Of a DNA stretch of 64,000 nt, positions 55,051 through 64,000 are shown one piece after another. The stretch is from Nocardioides guangzhouensis (lineage in GTDB: Bacteria; Actinomycetota; Actinomycetes; Propionibacteriales; Nocardioidaceae). A model generated the notes under the pieces. The model saw only the letters and a list, made by a program, of their open reading frames with translations. It did no database searches and was not told where the DNA came from. Numbering within the stretch: the stretch's first letter is position 1; each line of letters opens with the position of its first letter. The translations under genes and the position numbers were made by a program. The stretch covers positions 186,001 through 250,000 of the forward strand of contig NZ_SDKM01000001.1 in NCBI RefSeq assembly GCF_004519545.1, given 5' to 3'.

Positions 55051-55508
55051 TGCGCGCCGCCGAACTGGCCGAGAACCTCCCGACCGTCGACCTGGACACG
55101 GACGCGATGGAGGCCGCCCGGACGTTGGCCCGGCACCGGATTCCCGGCCTGGTGGTGATGGACGAGAGCGGTTCCCCCTACACGGTGCTACCGGGGTCGC
55201 AGGTGCTTCGGTTCGTCATTCCTTCCTACGTCCAGGACGACCCGCAGCTGGCGGCCGTGTACGACGAGCGGGCGGCCGACGAGCTGTGCGGGCAGCTGTC
55301 CGGGCGTCCCGTGCGCGACCTGCTGCCCAGGCGCCCGGATCCCGATGACCTGCCGGTGGTCGATGCCGACGCGAACTCGATGGAGGTGGCCGCGCTGATG
55401 GCCCGGTTGCGGAGCCCGATCGTCGCCGTCGTCGACCACGGCGTCTACCTCGGAGCGGTCACGGTCAGCCGACTCCTGACTCATCTGCTGCCTGAGCAGT
55501 CACGGTGA
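55050..55508 (+). CDS. CBS-domain pair protein
   Basis: A 152-residue protein made of two CBS motifs: ENLPTVDLDTDAMEAARTLA with RIPGLVVMDESG, and DLPVVDADANSMEVAALMAR with PIVAVVDHGVYLGAVT. CBS pairs bind adenine nucleotides and usually gate a partner. The ion-transporter gene overlaps its stop by 4 bp (GTGA), so it probably regulates that transporter by sensing energy charge. Confidence 0.88.
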   Translation: MRAAELAENLPTVDLDTDAMEAARTLARHRIPGLVVMDESGSPYTVLPGSQVLRFVIPSYVQDDPQLAAVYDERAADELCGQLSGRPVRDLLPRRPDPDDLPVVDADANSMEVAALMARLRSPIVAVVDHGVYLGAVTVSRLLTHLLPEQSR

Positions 55509-56797
55509 CGACCGCGCTGGTCGTCGTCGCGTTCGTCGCGGCGTACGTGCTCATCGCCACCGAGCGGATCCATCGCACGGCCGCCGCCCTGACGGGGGCT
55601 GCGGCCATGGTGATGCTGGGTGTGGTCTCCGCCGAGTCGGCGTTCTTCAGTGAGGACACCGGGATCGACTGGAACGTCATCTTCCTGCTGTTGGGGATGA
55701 TGGTGATCGTCAGCATCATCCGGAGGACTGGCCTGTTCGAGTACCTCGCCGTCTGGGCCGCGAAGCGGGCGGGTGGTCGCCCGTTCCGGCTGATGGTGAT
55801 GCTGGTGGTGCTCACCGCGGTGGCCTCGGCCGCGCTGGACAACGTCACGACCGTTCTGCTGGTGGCGCCCGTGACCATGCTGGTGTGCGAGCGGCTGGGA
55901 GTCCCGGCGGCGCCGTACCTCATCGCCGAGGTGATGGCCTCCAACATCGGTGGGACCTCGACGCTGATCGGGGACCCTCCGAACATCATCATCGCCAGCA
56001 GAGGCGGGCTGACGTTCGTCGACTTCCTGATCAACCTGGCTCCCCTCGTGGTGCTGCTGATGGTCGTCTTCATCGGACTGTGCTGGCTGATGTGGGGCAG
56101 GACGCTGCCCTCACACCCGGAGCGGGTGGAGGCGGTGATGCGCCTGGACGAGCGGGAGGCGATCAGGGATCGGGGGCTGCTCGTGAAGAGCCTGGTGGTC
56201 CTGGCCGTGGTGCTGTGTGCGTTCATCGCCCACGGGGCTCTTGATCTCGACCCGGCGATCGTCGCCCTGCTCGGCGCCGGGGCACTGGTCGCCTGGTCGC
56301 GCCTGGACCCACCGGAGTACCTCGAGGAGGTGGAGTGGTCCACCCTCGTGTTCTTCATGGGACTGTTCGTCATGGTCGGGTCGCTGGTCGAGGTCGGCGT
56401 GATCGACACCCTCGCCGAGGCGATGACCGATGCCGTCGGAGGCCGGTACCTCGCCGCCGGCACGATCCTGATCTGGGCCTCGGGACTGATGTCGGGGGTC
56501 GTGGACAACATCCCGTACGTCGCGACGATGAGCCCGCTGGTCGCCGACCTCGTCGCGGCCGGCGGTCACTCCGACCAGGCGGAGTCACTGTGGTGGGCGC
56601 TGGCCATCGGGTCCGACCTCGGGGGGAACGCGACCGCCGTCGGGGCCAGCGCGAACGTGGTCGTCCTCGGCGTCGCCGCCCGCAACGGGCATCCCATCTC
56701 GTTCTGGCAGTTCACCCGGTACGGCCTCGTCGTGGCCAGCGTGACCATTGCCGTCAGCTGGGTCTACTACGCAGCGCGCTACTTCCTGTTCTCGTGA
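55505..56797 (+). CDS. ArsB/NhaD-family ion transporter
   Basis: A 430-residue transporter with about eleven membrane helices. IDWNVIFLLLGMMVIVSIIR and ALDNVTTVLLVAPVTMLVCE (NVTTVLLxxP) and GGTSTLIGDPPNIIIASRGG are the hallmarks of the ArsB/NhaD branch of the ion-transporter superfamily. It could exchange Na+/H+ or export an oxyanion. Translational coupling to the CBS gene suggests nucleotide control. The GTG start is fixed by the GTGA overlap. Confidence 0.9.
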   Translation: MTTALVVVAFVAAYVLIATERIHRTAAALTGAAAMVMLGVVSAESAFFSEDTGIDWNVIFLLLGMMVIVSIIRRTGLFEYLAVWAAKRAGGRPFRLMVMLVVLTAVASAALDNVTTVLLVAPVTMLVCERLGVPAAPYLIAEVMASNIGGTSTLIGDPPNIIIASRGGLTFVDFLINLAPLVVLLMVVFIGLCWLMWGRTLPSHPERVEAVMRLDEREAIRDRGLLVKSLVVLAVVLCAFIAHGALDLDPAIVALLGAGALVAWSRLDPPEYLEEVEWSTLVFFMGLFVMVGSLVEVGVIDTLAEAMTDAVGGRYLAAGTILIWASGLMSGVVDNIPYVATMSPLVADLVAAGGHSDQAESLWWALAIGSDLGGNATAVGASANVVVLGVAARNGHPISFWQFTRYGLVVASVTIAVSWVYYAARYFLFS

Positions 56798-56873
56798 CAC
56801 CTGCGCACTTGCTCCGAGCAGCGCATGCTGGACGGCAACCCCCCTCGATGGCGAAGGCCGGACCCGCCGCACG

Positions 56874-58172
56874 TCATCCTGACCCGGCGAGCTCGCGCAG
56901 GACGAGGTCCGCGTGTGCGCGAACCGGCGCCAGATCGGCTGGTTGCACGATGGCCCGCTCGGCGTCGGCGATGACGAGCTCGACCTGATCGGCGACAAGC
57001 CTCCGGTCGCCGGGGTCGTCGCAGAACCGGCCCGTGGTGGCAAGCACCCGGAGCAGCGCGCGGTCCACCCGGGGCTCGGCGCACCCGTAGCGGCGGATCT
57101 GACCCGTGGCGAGGTCGAGGTAGTAGGACAGGTCTCGCCCCGGAATCACGACACGCAGCGCCCCGGAGGCGTCGGACAGGCACTGGCTGCCCAACGGGCG
57201 GCGGACCAGGGTGGCGAGCAGGACACCCAGGTGCTCCAGCGACTGGATCGCCGTGTAGGGGTCGTTGATGGCGGGAGACAACGCCTTGACGGCAATGTCG
57301 GCGAGCTGCCGCACGCCGAAGGCCACGTCCTGCTCGGCGGTGCGCTCGAAGCCCACCCTGACCGCCCCGGGCAGGTGGGCACGAAACGGCGCAGGGTCCG
57401 GTGCGCGTGCGTCTGGCGTGGGACCCCACAACCAGAGCAACGGCGCTCCCTGGACGACGTACTCGCCGACCATGACGGCCACAGCAGCCACGACGTCACG
57501 CTCCCGCGACAGCCGAAGCAGCATCTCGGGATGCACGGCCTGGACGTAGCCCGAGTCGTACGCCGGCACCATCACTGACCCCGCGGGCGGCCACGGGGCG
57601 GGCTCGGCCGTCACCCCCTCCGAGGGCAGGTCGTGCTCGATCACCCGGAGCGTGCTGCGTTCCACGCTTCGCATGACCTCGTCGATCTGGATGGAGTGCG
57701 CCAGGTGGTGCACGAAGAACACCAGCATCAGCAGGCTGACGAACAGCAGGACCAGCGCGAAGCTGACCGCGAGTCGTGGATAGTCCTGAACCCGCCGCCC
57801 CGCCTCGACCCCCACCGTGAACAGGCCGGCCGTGCTGTAGGTGAAGGTGGCGACGAAGATGCTCAGCACGACCTGGTTGATCCGGTCCCGGAGGAAGTTC
57901 CGCAGCAGCCGGGGCGAGAACTGGGTCGAGGCGAGCTGCAGCGCCACCACCGTCAGGCCCAGGACGAGGGCGATCACCGTGGCCAGGGTGCTCGCGATGG
58001 CGATCAGCAGCGTCCGCGCGTCGTCCGGGGTCCCCTGGAAGACGAACCGGCTGGTCGAGGACACCTCGACCTGCGACAGTGCGAAGCCGACGGCGAGCGC
58101 CACCACGACAGCGATCGTGGGGAACACCCAGAGCGCCCCACGCAGGTACTCCCACACCGCCTCGCGCCGCAC
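56874..58172 (-). CDS. DUF2254 membrane protein
   Basis: A 432-residue membrane protein with an N-terminal helix, a second at about 45-70 (LLIAIASTLATVIALVLGLT) and two more (VVLSIFVATFTYSTAGLF, AVSFALVLLFVSLLMLVFFV). A large soluble domain follows with VRQLADIAVKALSPAINDPYTA, shortened to its ALSPAINDPYTA signature. The latter is the DUF2254 mark; function unknown, inner membrane. The GTG follows CACTGT by six bases. Confidence 0.88.
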   Translation of the reverse strand: MRREAVWEYLRGALWVFPTIAVVVALAVGFALSQVEVSSTSRFVFQGTPDDARTLLIAIASTLATVIALVLGLTVVALQLASTQFSPRLLRNFLRDRINQVVLSIFVATFTYSTAGLFTVGVEAGRRVQDYPRLAVSFALVLLFVSLLMLVFFVHHLAHSIQIDEVMRSVERSTLRVIEHDLPSEGVTAEPAPWPPAGSVMVPAYDSGYVQAVHPEMLLRLSRERDVVAAVAVMVGEYVVQGAPLLWLWGPTPDARAPDPAPFRAHLPGAVRVGFERTAEQDVAFGVRQLADIAVKALSPAINDPYTAIQSLEHLGVLLATLVRRPLGSQCLSDASGALRVVIPGRDLSYYLDLATGQIRRYGCAEPRVDRALLRVLATTGRFCDDPGDRRLVADQVELVIADAERAIVQPADLAPVRAHADLVLRELAGSG

Positions 58173-58203
58173 GAAACCACAGTGGCCGCGGCGCCCCGAG
58201 GGG

Positions 58204-58569
58204 TCAACCGGCCTGGTCGGTGGCGGCGGCCCCGGCAGGGATCCGCGACAGCTCGACGAGGTCGTCGACGATGCGGACCATCCGCTCGACCTCGGCCCGG
58301 ACCTGACGGTGGTACCCGTCAGGGTCGTGGTCCAGTACATCGTCCCGCGTCTCGGTCAACGCGCACAGCGCTGCCAGCGGGCTGCGCAGGTCGTCGGACA
58401 CCCAGGACACCAGCACGCGGCGGGACTCCTTCAGCTGCTCCTCACCCGTCCGAGACTCCGCAAGGCGCGTACTGATCGCCTCGAGCCGGCTGGCCAGCGC
58501 CCGGAGCTCGGTTGGCAGCGTCGCCCCGAAACCGGCGTCGAACCGGCCGCCGTCACCGAACCGCCGCAC
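58204..58569 (-). pseudogene. Histidine kinase fragment lacking phospho-His and ATPase domain
   Basis: A 121-residue frame with a HAMP-like start (LPTELRALASRLEAISTRLA) and a HisKA-like helix pair (SRRVLVSWVSDDLRSPLAAL, MVRIVDDLVELSRIPAGA). Where such kinases have SHDLRTPL, here it reads SDDLRSPL, so the phospho-acceptor is gone. No HATPase domain follows. The frame begins at base 58569, exactly at the right att-like repeat, as expected if integration or a deletion cut the gene. It is non-functional as a kinase. Confidence 0.65.
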
Positions 58570-58630
58570 ACCCCGAGACGGTCGAGCCCCTGACTGCGGA
58601 ACGCGGTCAGGGGCTCGGCGCTCTTCCGGG
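58569..58630 (-). other. Right attachment-site candidate (attR)
   Basis: This stretch repeats the tRNA-His 3' end plus hairpin found at 38434-38496 with four substitutions and three single-base indels. It also contains a terminator-like hairpin (58583-58594 with 58606-58617) downstream of the secreted Ig-like gene, which would serve that gene. Confidence 0.5.
58583..58617 (-). terminator. Terminator hairpin of the secreted Ig-like protein gene
   Basis: Arms CGAGCCCCTGAC and GTCAGGGGCTCG pair over 12 bases around an 11-base loop, 76 bp past the stop at 58693. It is nearly the same hairpin as after tRNA-His. Confidence 0.65.
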
Positions 58631-58692
58631 GTTGGTCGTCGTCGTTGCCGCTCGTCAGGGTTCCGGCGTGGTCGTGCTGGGCCTCCGTGGGA

Positions 58693-60288
58693 TCAGGCGG
58701 TGGTGTCGAACCAGAGCTCTGCGCGGTCGAACGGGTTGCCGGACCTGTCGGTGATGGCCAGCGTGAACTCCGGGTTGAGGGTCAGCTGGTAGGTGCGCCG
58801 GGCGAGCAGCCGGGCGTCGGGGACGAACGTGGCCCGAGCCACCCTGCCGGACTCGCAGCTCACCACCGCGGCACTCGCACTCCGGCATCGCCACCCTCCA
58901 GCGACCGGGGGCCCGAAGGTCGGGTTCTCGCTGTGGGGTGCGAAGACCCGGCGCACAGTGGCGCTCTCGGCCGTGACTCCGGACACGATCTCGGAGAAGC
59001 GGACCGTCACCGGCCCGGCCGGCGTCACCCGCCACCGCAGCAGGCGGGCCCGCGGTCGCCGGTGGTCTGCCGCGGTGATGGCCACCCGGTCTGGCCAGCC
59101 CCGCGCCGCGAGGGCCGAGGGCGGGTAGTACGTCTGGTTCAGGGCGCCGTCTGTGACGGTGATGGCCACCCTTCTGTCACTCGCGTTCGAGGTGCACCGT
59201 GGCAGCGTCACGACTCCCGTCCACACGCCATCTCGCCGCGTTCCAGCGACCCGTTCGAGCGCGAGGAACCGGTGGCCCACGTAGACATTCACCGCGTGGA
59301 CACCCGATCGGCCGTCCACGGCGCGGGTCCTCACGACCAGCCGTCCGTCCTCCGTCCGTACGTCGACATGGCTGGGCCTCAGCGCCAACCGGGCCAGCTC
59401 GGGGGGGCGGATGTCGTCGCGGCTGAGGATCGTCAGCTGTCGCCTGAACCCGAGCTCACCGAGCCTCTTGTGGGAGTAGGACCGGAAGTTGCCGACCTTG
59501 TCCATGACGAAGACGCTGCTGATCTTCCAGGTTCCGCTGCCCACCCACTGACGAACGCGCATGCTGCCCTGGAAGGTGTCCGGGCTGTCGGCGGGGCTGA
59601 GGTCGACGAAGTCGCCGTCGTAGGAGCCCTCGCTGATCGACTCGCCGCCCATGCTGCCGACCAGGTACAGCTCGCCGACGCCGGGGACCGGGTCGGCCAC
59701 CGTGGCCGTGAACGTGACCACCCTGCTTGCTCGCCGGGTGTCGACGGGGCCGGGGGTGGACCGGAAGTCGACGATGCGGGGTCGACTGGTGTCGCGGATG
59801 GAGATGACGTCGACCGTGGTCGGGAAGCCTGCCTGCTCGAGGTCCTCGGTCCACAGGGCACGGGAGTTCCTGGCTCCGTCCCTGAGGAAGACGCCGTTGA
59901 TGGTCCAGCGGCCCGGACTGCTGCCGGGTTGGACGGTGACCGAGCCGGTCCATGCGCCCGTGGCGTCCTTGTGCAGCGCGTGGTAGGTGTCGAACGGGTC
60001 GTCGACCAGGGGGTCGCCGAAGGAGATCTCGACCCGACGGAGCCCGCTGGCCGGACCCGGACCGCCCAGATCCTCGGCGGTCAGGGAGAAGGTCACCTCG
60101 TGGGCGACGTCGGTGACGTCGACGGCCGGGGTGACGGTGAGCCCGGTGAGCACCGGATCGCCGTTGTCGCTGCTGACGCAGTCGTTGAGCGGGACGGCGG
60201 GCGAACCGACGGCTGCGCCTCCGCCGCCGGACACGACGACGGCCCCCACCATCAAGAGACCGGCGATCACGCGCGTCAGAGCCGCCAT
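58693..60288 (-). CDS. Secreted multi-domain Ig-like protein
   Basis: A 531-residue exported protein with a signal peptide (hydrophobic 8-22, likely cleavage near residue 28). It contains a run of beta-sandwich-like blocks, with repeated patterns such as SGLRRVEISFGDP, WTGSVTVQPGSSPGRW and GVGELYLVGSMGG, then YNV-type linkers. The C-terminal part has an SbsA/Big-like domain (VRFSEIVSGVTAES, LARRTYQLTLNPEF). No catalytic motif is evident, so it is probably structural or adhesive. AGGAGG precedes the ATG. Confidence 0.8.
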   Translation of the reverse strand: MAALTRVIAGLLMVGAVVVSGGGGAAVGSPAVPLNDCVSSDNGDPVLTGLTVTPAVDVTDVAHEVTFSLTAEDLGGPGPASGLRRVEISFGDPLVDDPFDTYHALHKDATGAWTGSVTVQPGSSPGRWTINGVFLRDGARNSRALWTEDLEQAGFPTTVDVISIRDTSRPRIVDFRSTPGPVDTRRASRVVTFTATVADPVPGVGELYLVGSMGGESISEGSYDGDFVDLSPADSPDTFQGSMRVRQWVGSGTWKISSVFVMDKVGNFRSYSHKRLGELGFRRQLTILSRDDIRPPELARLALRPSHVDVRTEDGRLVVRTRAVDGRSGVHAVNVYVGHRFLALERVAGTRRDGVWTGVVTLPRCTSNASDRRVAITVTDGALNQTYYPPSALAARGWPDRVAITAADHRRPRARLLRWRVTPAGPVTVRFSEIVSGVTAESATVRRVFAPHSENPTFGPPVAGGWRCRSASAAVVSCESGRVARATFVPDARLLARRTYQLTLNPEFTLAITDRSGNPFDRAELWFDTTA

Positions 60289-60427
60289 GGCAGCCTCCTG
60301 CCTTCAGGTCGACGGTACGCCCGATCGATGAGCCGCACGCGGTCCCGGCGCCAGCGCTAGACCAGCGGTGCGGCCGGCTCCCGGTGCGACCTGGTCGGGG
60401 CAGGAACAAATCGCCCCCGACGCCGGG

Positions 60428-60446
60428 TTGAGTCCAGCACACTCAA
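60428..60446 (+). promoter_or_regulatory. HAIR operator (HspR site) upstream of lon
   Basis: TTGAGT-N7-ACTCAA lies 19 bp before the lon start codon. This is the HspR-associated inverted repeat consensus, and lon is a known member of the HspR regulon in Streptomyces. Heat-shock control through HspR/DnaK is therefore expected. Confidence 0.8.
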
Positions 60447-60465
60447 CTTTGTTCAAGGGGTACCC

Positions 60466-62787
<2,322 letters not shown>

Positions 62788-63264
62788 CCTGGCAGAGGAA
62801 GCGGGCTGCGGGATCGCCGCTCTGGCGTCCATCGTCATCGTGTGGAACGACGAACACAAGAAGGTGCCGACGCCCCGCTGGGCGCGGCATGGACGGGCGC
62901 GTCGTGGGACTCCGGCGACGTCGAACCCGAGGGGCGTGCCCGGGAGCAGGTGAGGTGCGCTGCCTCGGGCACGCGTTGGGGGACTGGGCCCGAGGCAGCG
63001 CCGACGTCGACCGAGGCCTGGCGAGCCCGTGGCGGGGGAACCCGAGACACGCCCGTCGGCCAACGCCTCGTCAAGGCTAGGCACTCGTCGGGCCGCACCG
63101 CAGACGATCAGCGACGCGTCCCCGACACGCCTAGACCGCCGAGCTCGACGTGCTGACGTTGCCCCGACCCCGCCCCCTCCGGCAGAGCCCCGCTGGTCCG
63201 TCGGGCGTCCCCGGTGGTCCAGCACCGCCTTCCCGGGGGCCGGGAGCGGCGGGATACTCGCGGC
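62788..63264. other. 477-base region without a recognisable gene
   Basis: Short frames exist on both strands, but none has a ribosome site with protein-like composition. A leaderless-type GATACT at 63253-63258 belongs to the rhodanese. Nothing else is seen. Confidence 0.45.
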
Positions 63265-63714
63265 GTGGGCGGCAGGTGGGACCTCCCCGCGACGGGGGAC
63301 CCGGAGGCGCAGGACCGGGCAGCGATCGACGCGCTGCTCGACCGCGCCCGCGCGGGTCTCGACCGGGTGCTCCCCTCCGACCTGGCCGCGGAGATGGCGG
63401 CGGGGGCCGTCGTCGTCGACATCCGGCCGGTCGACCAGCGGATGAGGGACGGCTCTCTGCCGGGCGCGGTGGTGGTGGACCGCAACGTGCTGGAGTGGCG
63501 GCTGGACCCGACCTGCCCGCACCGCCTGCCGCTGGCCACCGGTGCCGACGTGCGCTACGTGCTCGTCTGCAACGAGGGGTACGGCTCCAGCCTGGCCGCC
63601 GCCACCCTTCGCGAGCTCGGACTGCGGCGCGCGACCGACCTGGTCGGCGGCTACCAGGCCTGGCTGGCCCTGGCGGCCGGGACTCGGCCCGGGGCCGCCC
63701 AGGTGCGGATCTGA
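63265..63714 (+). CDS. Rhodanese-like sulphurtransferase
   Basis: A 149-residue single rhodanese domain: VVVDIRPVDQRMRDGSLPGA, then YVLVCNEGYGSSLAAA with active-site Cys102 in the CxxGxxS loop, and ATDLVGGYQAWL. It moves sulphane sulphur. The GTG follows GATACT by six bases, a leaderless start. The two CsoR/CstR-like palindromes downstream hint at a persulphide-related locus. Confidence 0.88.
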   Translation: MGGRWDLPATGDPEAQDRAAIDALLDRARAGLDRVLPSDLAAEMAAGAVVVDIRPVDQRMRDGSLPGAVVVDRNVLEWRLDPTCPHRLPLATGADVRYVLVCNEGYGSSLAAATLRELGLRRATDLVGGYQAWLALAAGTRPGAAQVRI

Positions 63715-63803
63715 CGGGCGCCACGCGGATCAGGCCGCCAGCCCCTCGAGCGCGGCCAGGAGGCGGGCCCTTGCGTCGGAGGCCACCTCGTGCACGGGGC
63801 TAT

Positions 63804-63850
63804 ACCCCCGGGGGTGTTTTGCATTCATTCGCCATACCCCCTAGGGTATG
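63804..63850 (+). promoter_or_regulatory. Two CsoR/CstR-like palindromic operators
   Basis: ACCCCCGGGGGT (63804-63815) and CATACCCCCTAGGGTATG (63833-63850) flank 17 bases just upstream of the last gene. Both match the G-tract palindromes bound by CsoR, RcnR and persulphide-sensing CstR repressors. With a rhodanese just upstream, copper or persulphide control is plausible. Confidence 0.6.
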
Positions 63851-63889
63851 CGTCGAACCCCTCCCCGACCGCAACGGAAGAGAGCGCCC

Positions 63890-64000
63890 ATGTCCACGAC
63901 GACCACCGGTCGCCACCCCCTGTCGACACCCGACGTCGACCCCGAGATCGGCTACCGTCCCGGTCCGCTGGGGCGGCTCGGGCTGCTCGTCACCCGGCAC
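63890..64000 (+). CDS. N-terminus of a protein running out of the window, possible transporter
   Basis: Only 37 residues are visible, starting at an ATG with GGAAGAGAG upstream and ending at the window edge in GRLGLLVTRH. The polar Thr-rich start before a basic segment resembles MMPL-type exporters that follow CsoR-like operators, but 37 residues are not enough to assign it. It lies 40 bp after the second palindrome. Confidence 0.4.
   Translation, partial: MSTTTTGRHPLSTPDVDPEIGYRPGPLGRLGLLVTRH

Larger units (their letters stand above)
38434..58630 (+). mobile_element. Putative integrative element inserted at tRNA-His (about 20 kb)
   Basis: A tyrosine integrase directly follows the tRNA 3' end. 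Imperfect copies of the tRNA end plus terminator flank the region. The interior carries a primase-helicase, a ribbon-helix-helix protein, a recombinase-like protein and broken genes, all signs of a mobile element. The left boundary is firm. The right boundary rests only on the repeat and could lie nearer 49.7 kb, after the recombinase-like gene. Confidence 0.5.

Overview
The window is high-GC DNA with dense two-strand coding, GTG starts and many apparently leaderless genes. It carries a lon gene behind an HspR-type inverted repeat, an orn/tRNA-His pair, DUF3099 and DUF1707 proteins, PadR and BTAD regulators, and MMPL transporters. This points to a high-GC actinobacterium. A Nocardioidaceae-like host (Nocardioides or a relative) is my best guess, inferred from gene content rather than from a search.

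Layout. 1-9.2 kb: the C-terminal part of a LuxR/MalT-type regulator, an MMPL exporter with a small partner, and metabolic singletons (O-methyltransferase, amidase, SRPBCC protein, alpha/beta hydrolase). 9.6-12.4 kb: a DUF6326-like membrane protein divergent from a NarL-type two-component pair, then a decayed IS3-family remnant. 12.5-24.1 kb: accessory-looking genes. These are a BNR-like lipoprotein, a 26-bp perfect inverted repeat, a PadR/DUF1707 pair, a KAP NTPase-TIR fusion that looks like a defence gene, a secreted protein divergent from a giant BTAD-NTPase-WD40 protein with an 11-bp-phased heptamer array between them, and a secreted protein with a duplicated Cys module. 24.2-25.7 kb: an APC permease.

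25.8-31.8 kb (minus): five genes joined by 4-bp stop/start overlaps. They are a GAF-GAF hybrid histidine kinase, a single-domain receiver, a receiver-class III cyclase, a PGM1-like ATP-grasp ligase and a gamma-glutamylcyclotransferase-like protein. This signalling module hard-wired to amide-bond chemistry is the strongest candidate for an undescribed system here. 32.0-38.3 kb: mostly core genes (LURP-one protein, HerA-like ATPase, PGPGW protein, adenosine deaminase, MauE/DsbA pair, oligoribonuclease).

38.4-58.6 kb: a probable integrative element at tRNA-His. It starts with a tyrosine integrase and is flanked by imperfect ~62-bp copies of the tRNA 3' end plus terminator. Its left half carries broken or defence-like genes (GIY-YIG, two HEPN-like proteins, a coiled-coil nuclease-like protein with a small partner), a ribbon-helix-helix protein, a P4/D5-type primase-helicase and an atypical large serine recombinase-like protein. 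Its right half holds stress and redox genes (universal stress protein, MTA phosphorylase, DUF421, molybdopterin oxidoreductase, SRPBCC-CBS-ArsB/NhaD operon, DUF2254) and a histidine-kinase fragment at the right junction. 58.7-64 kb: a secreted Ig-like protein, Lon, a rhodanese, and a cut-off gene behind two CsoR/CstR-like palindromes.

All functional names come from reading motifs by eye; no database search was run.
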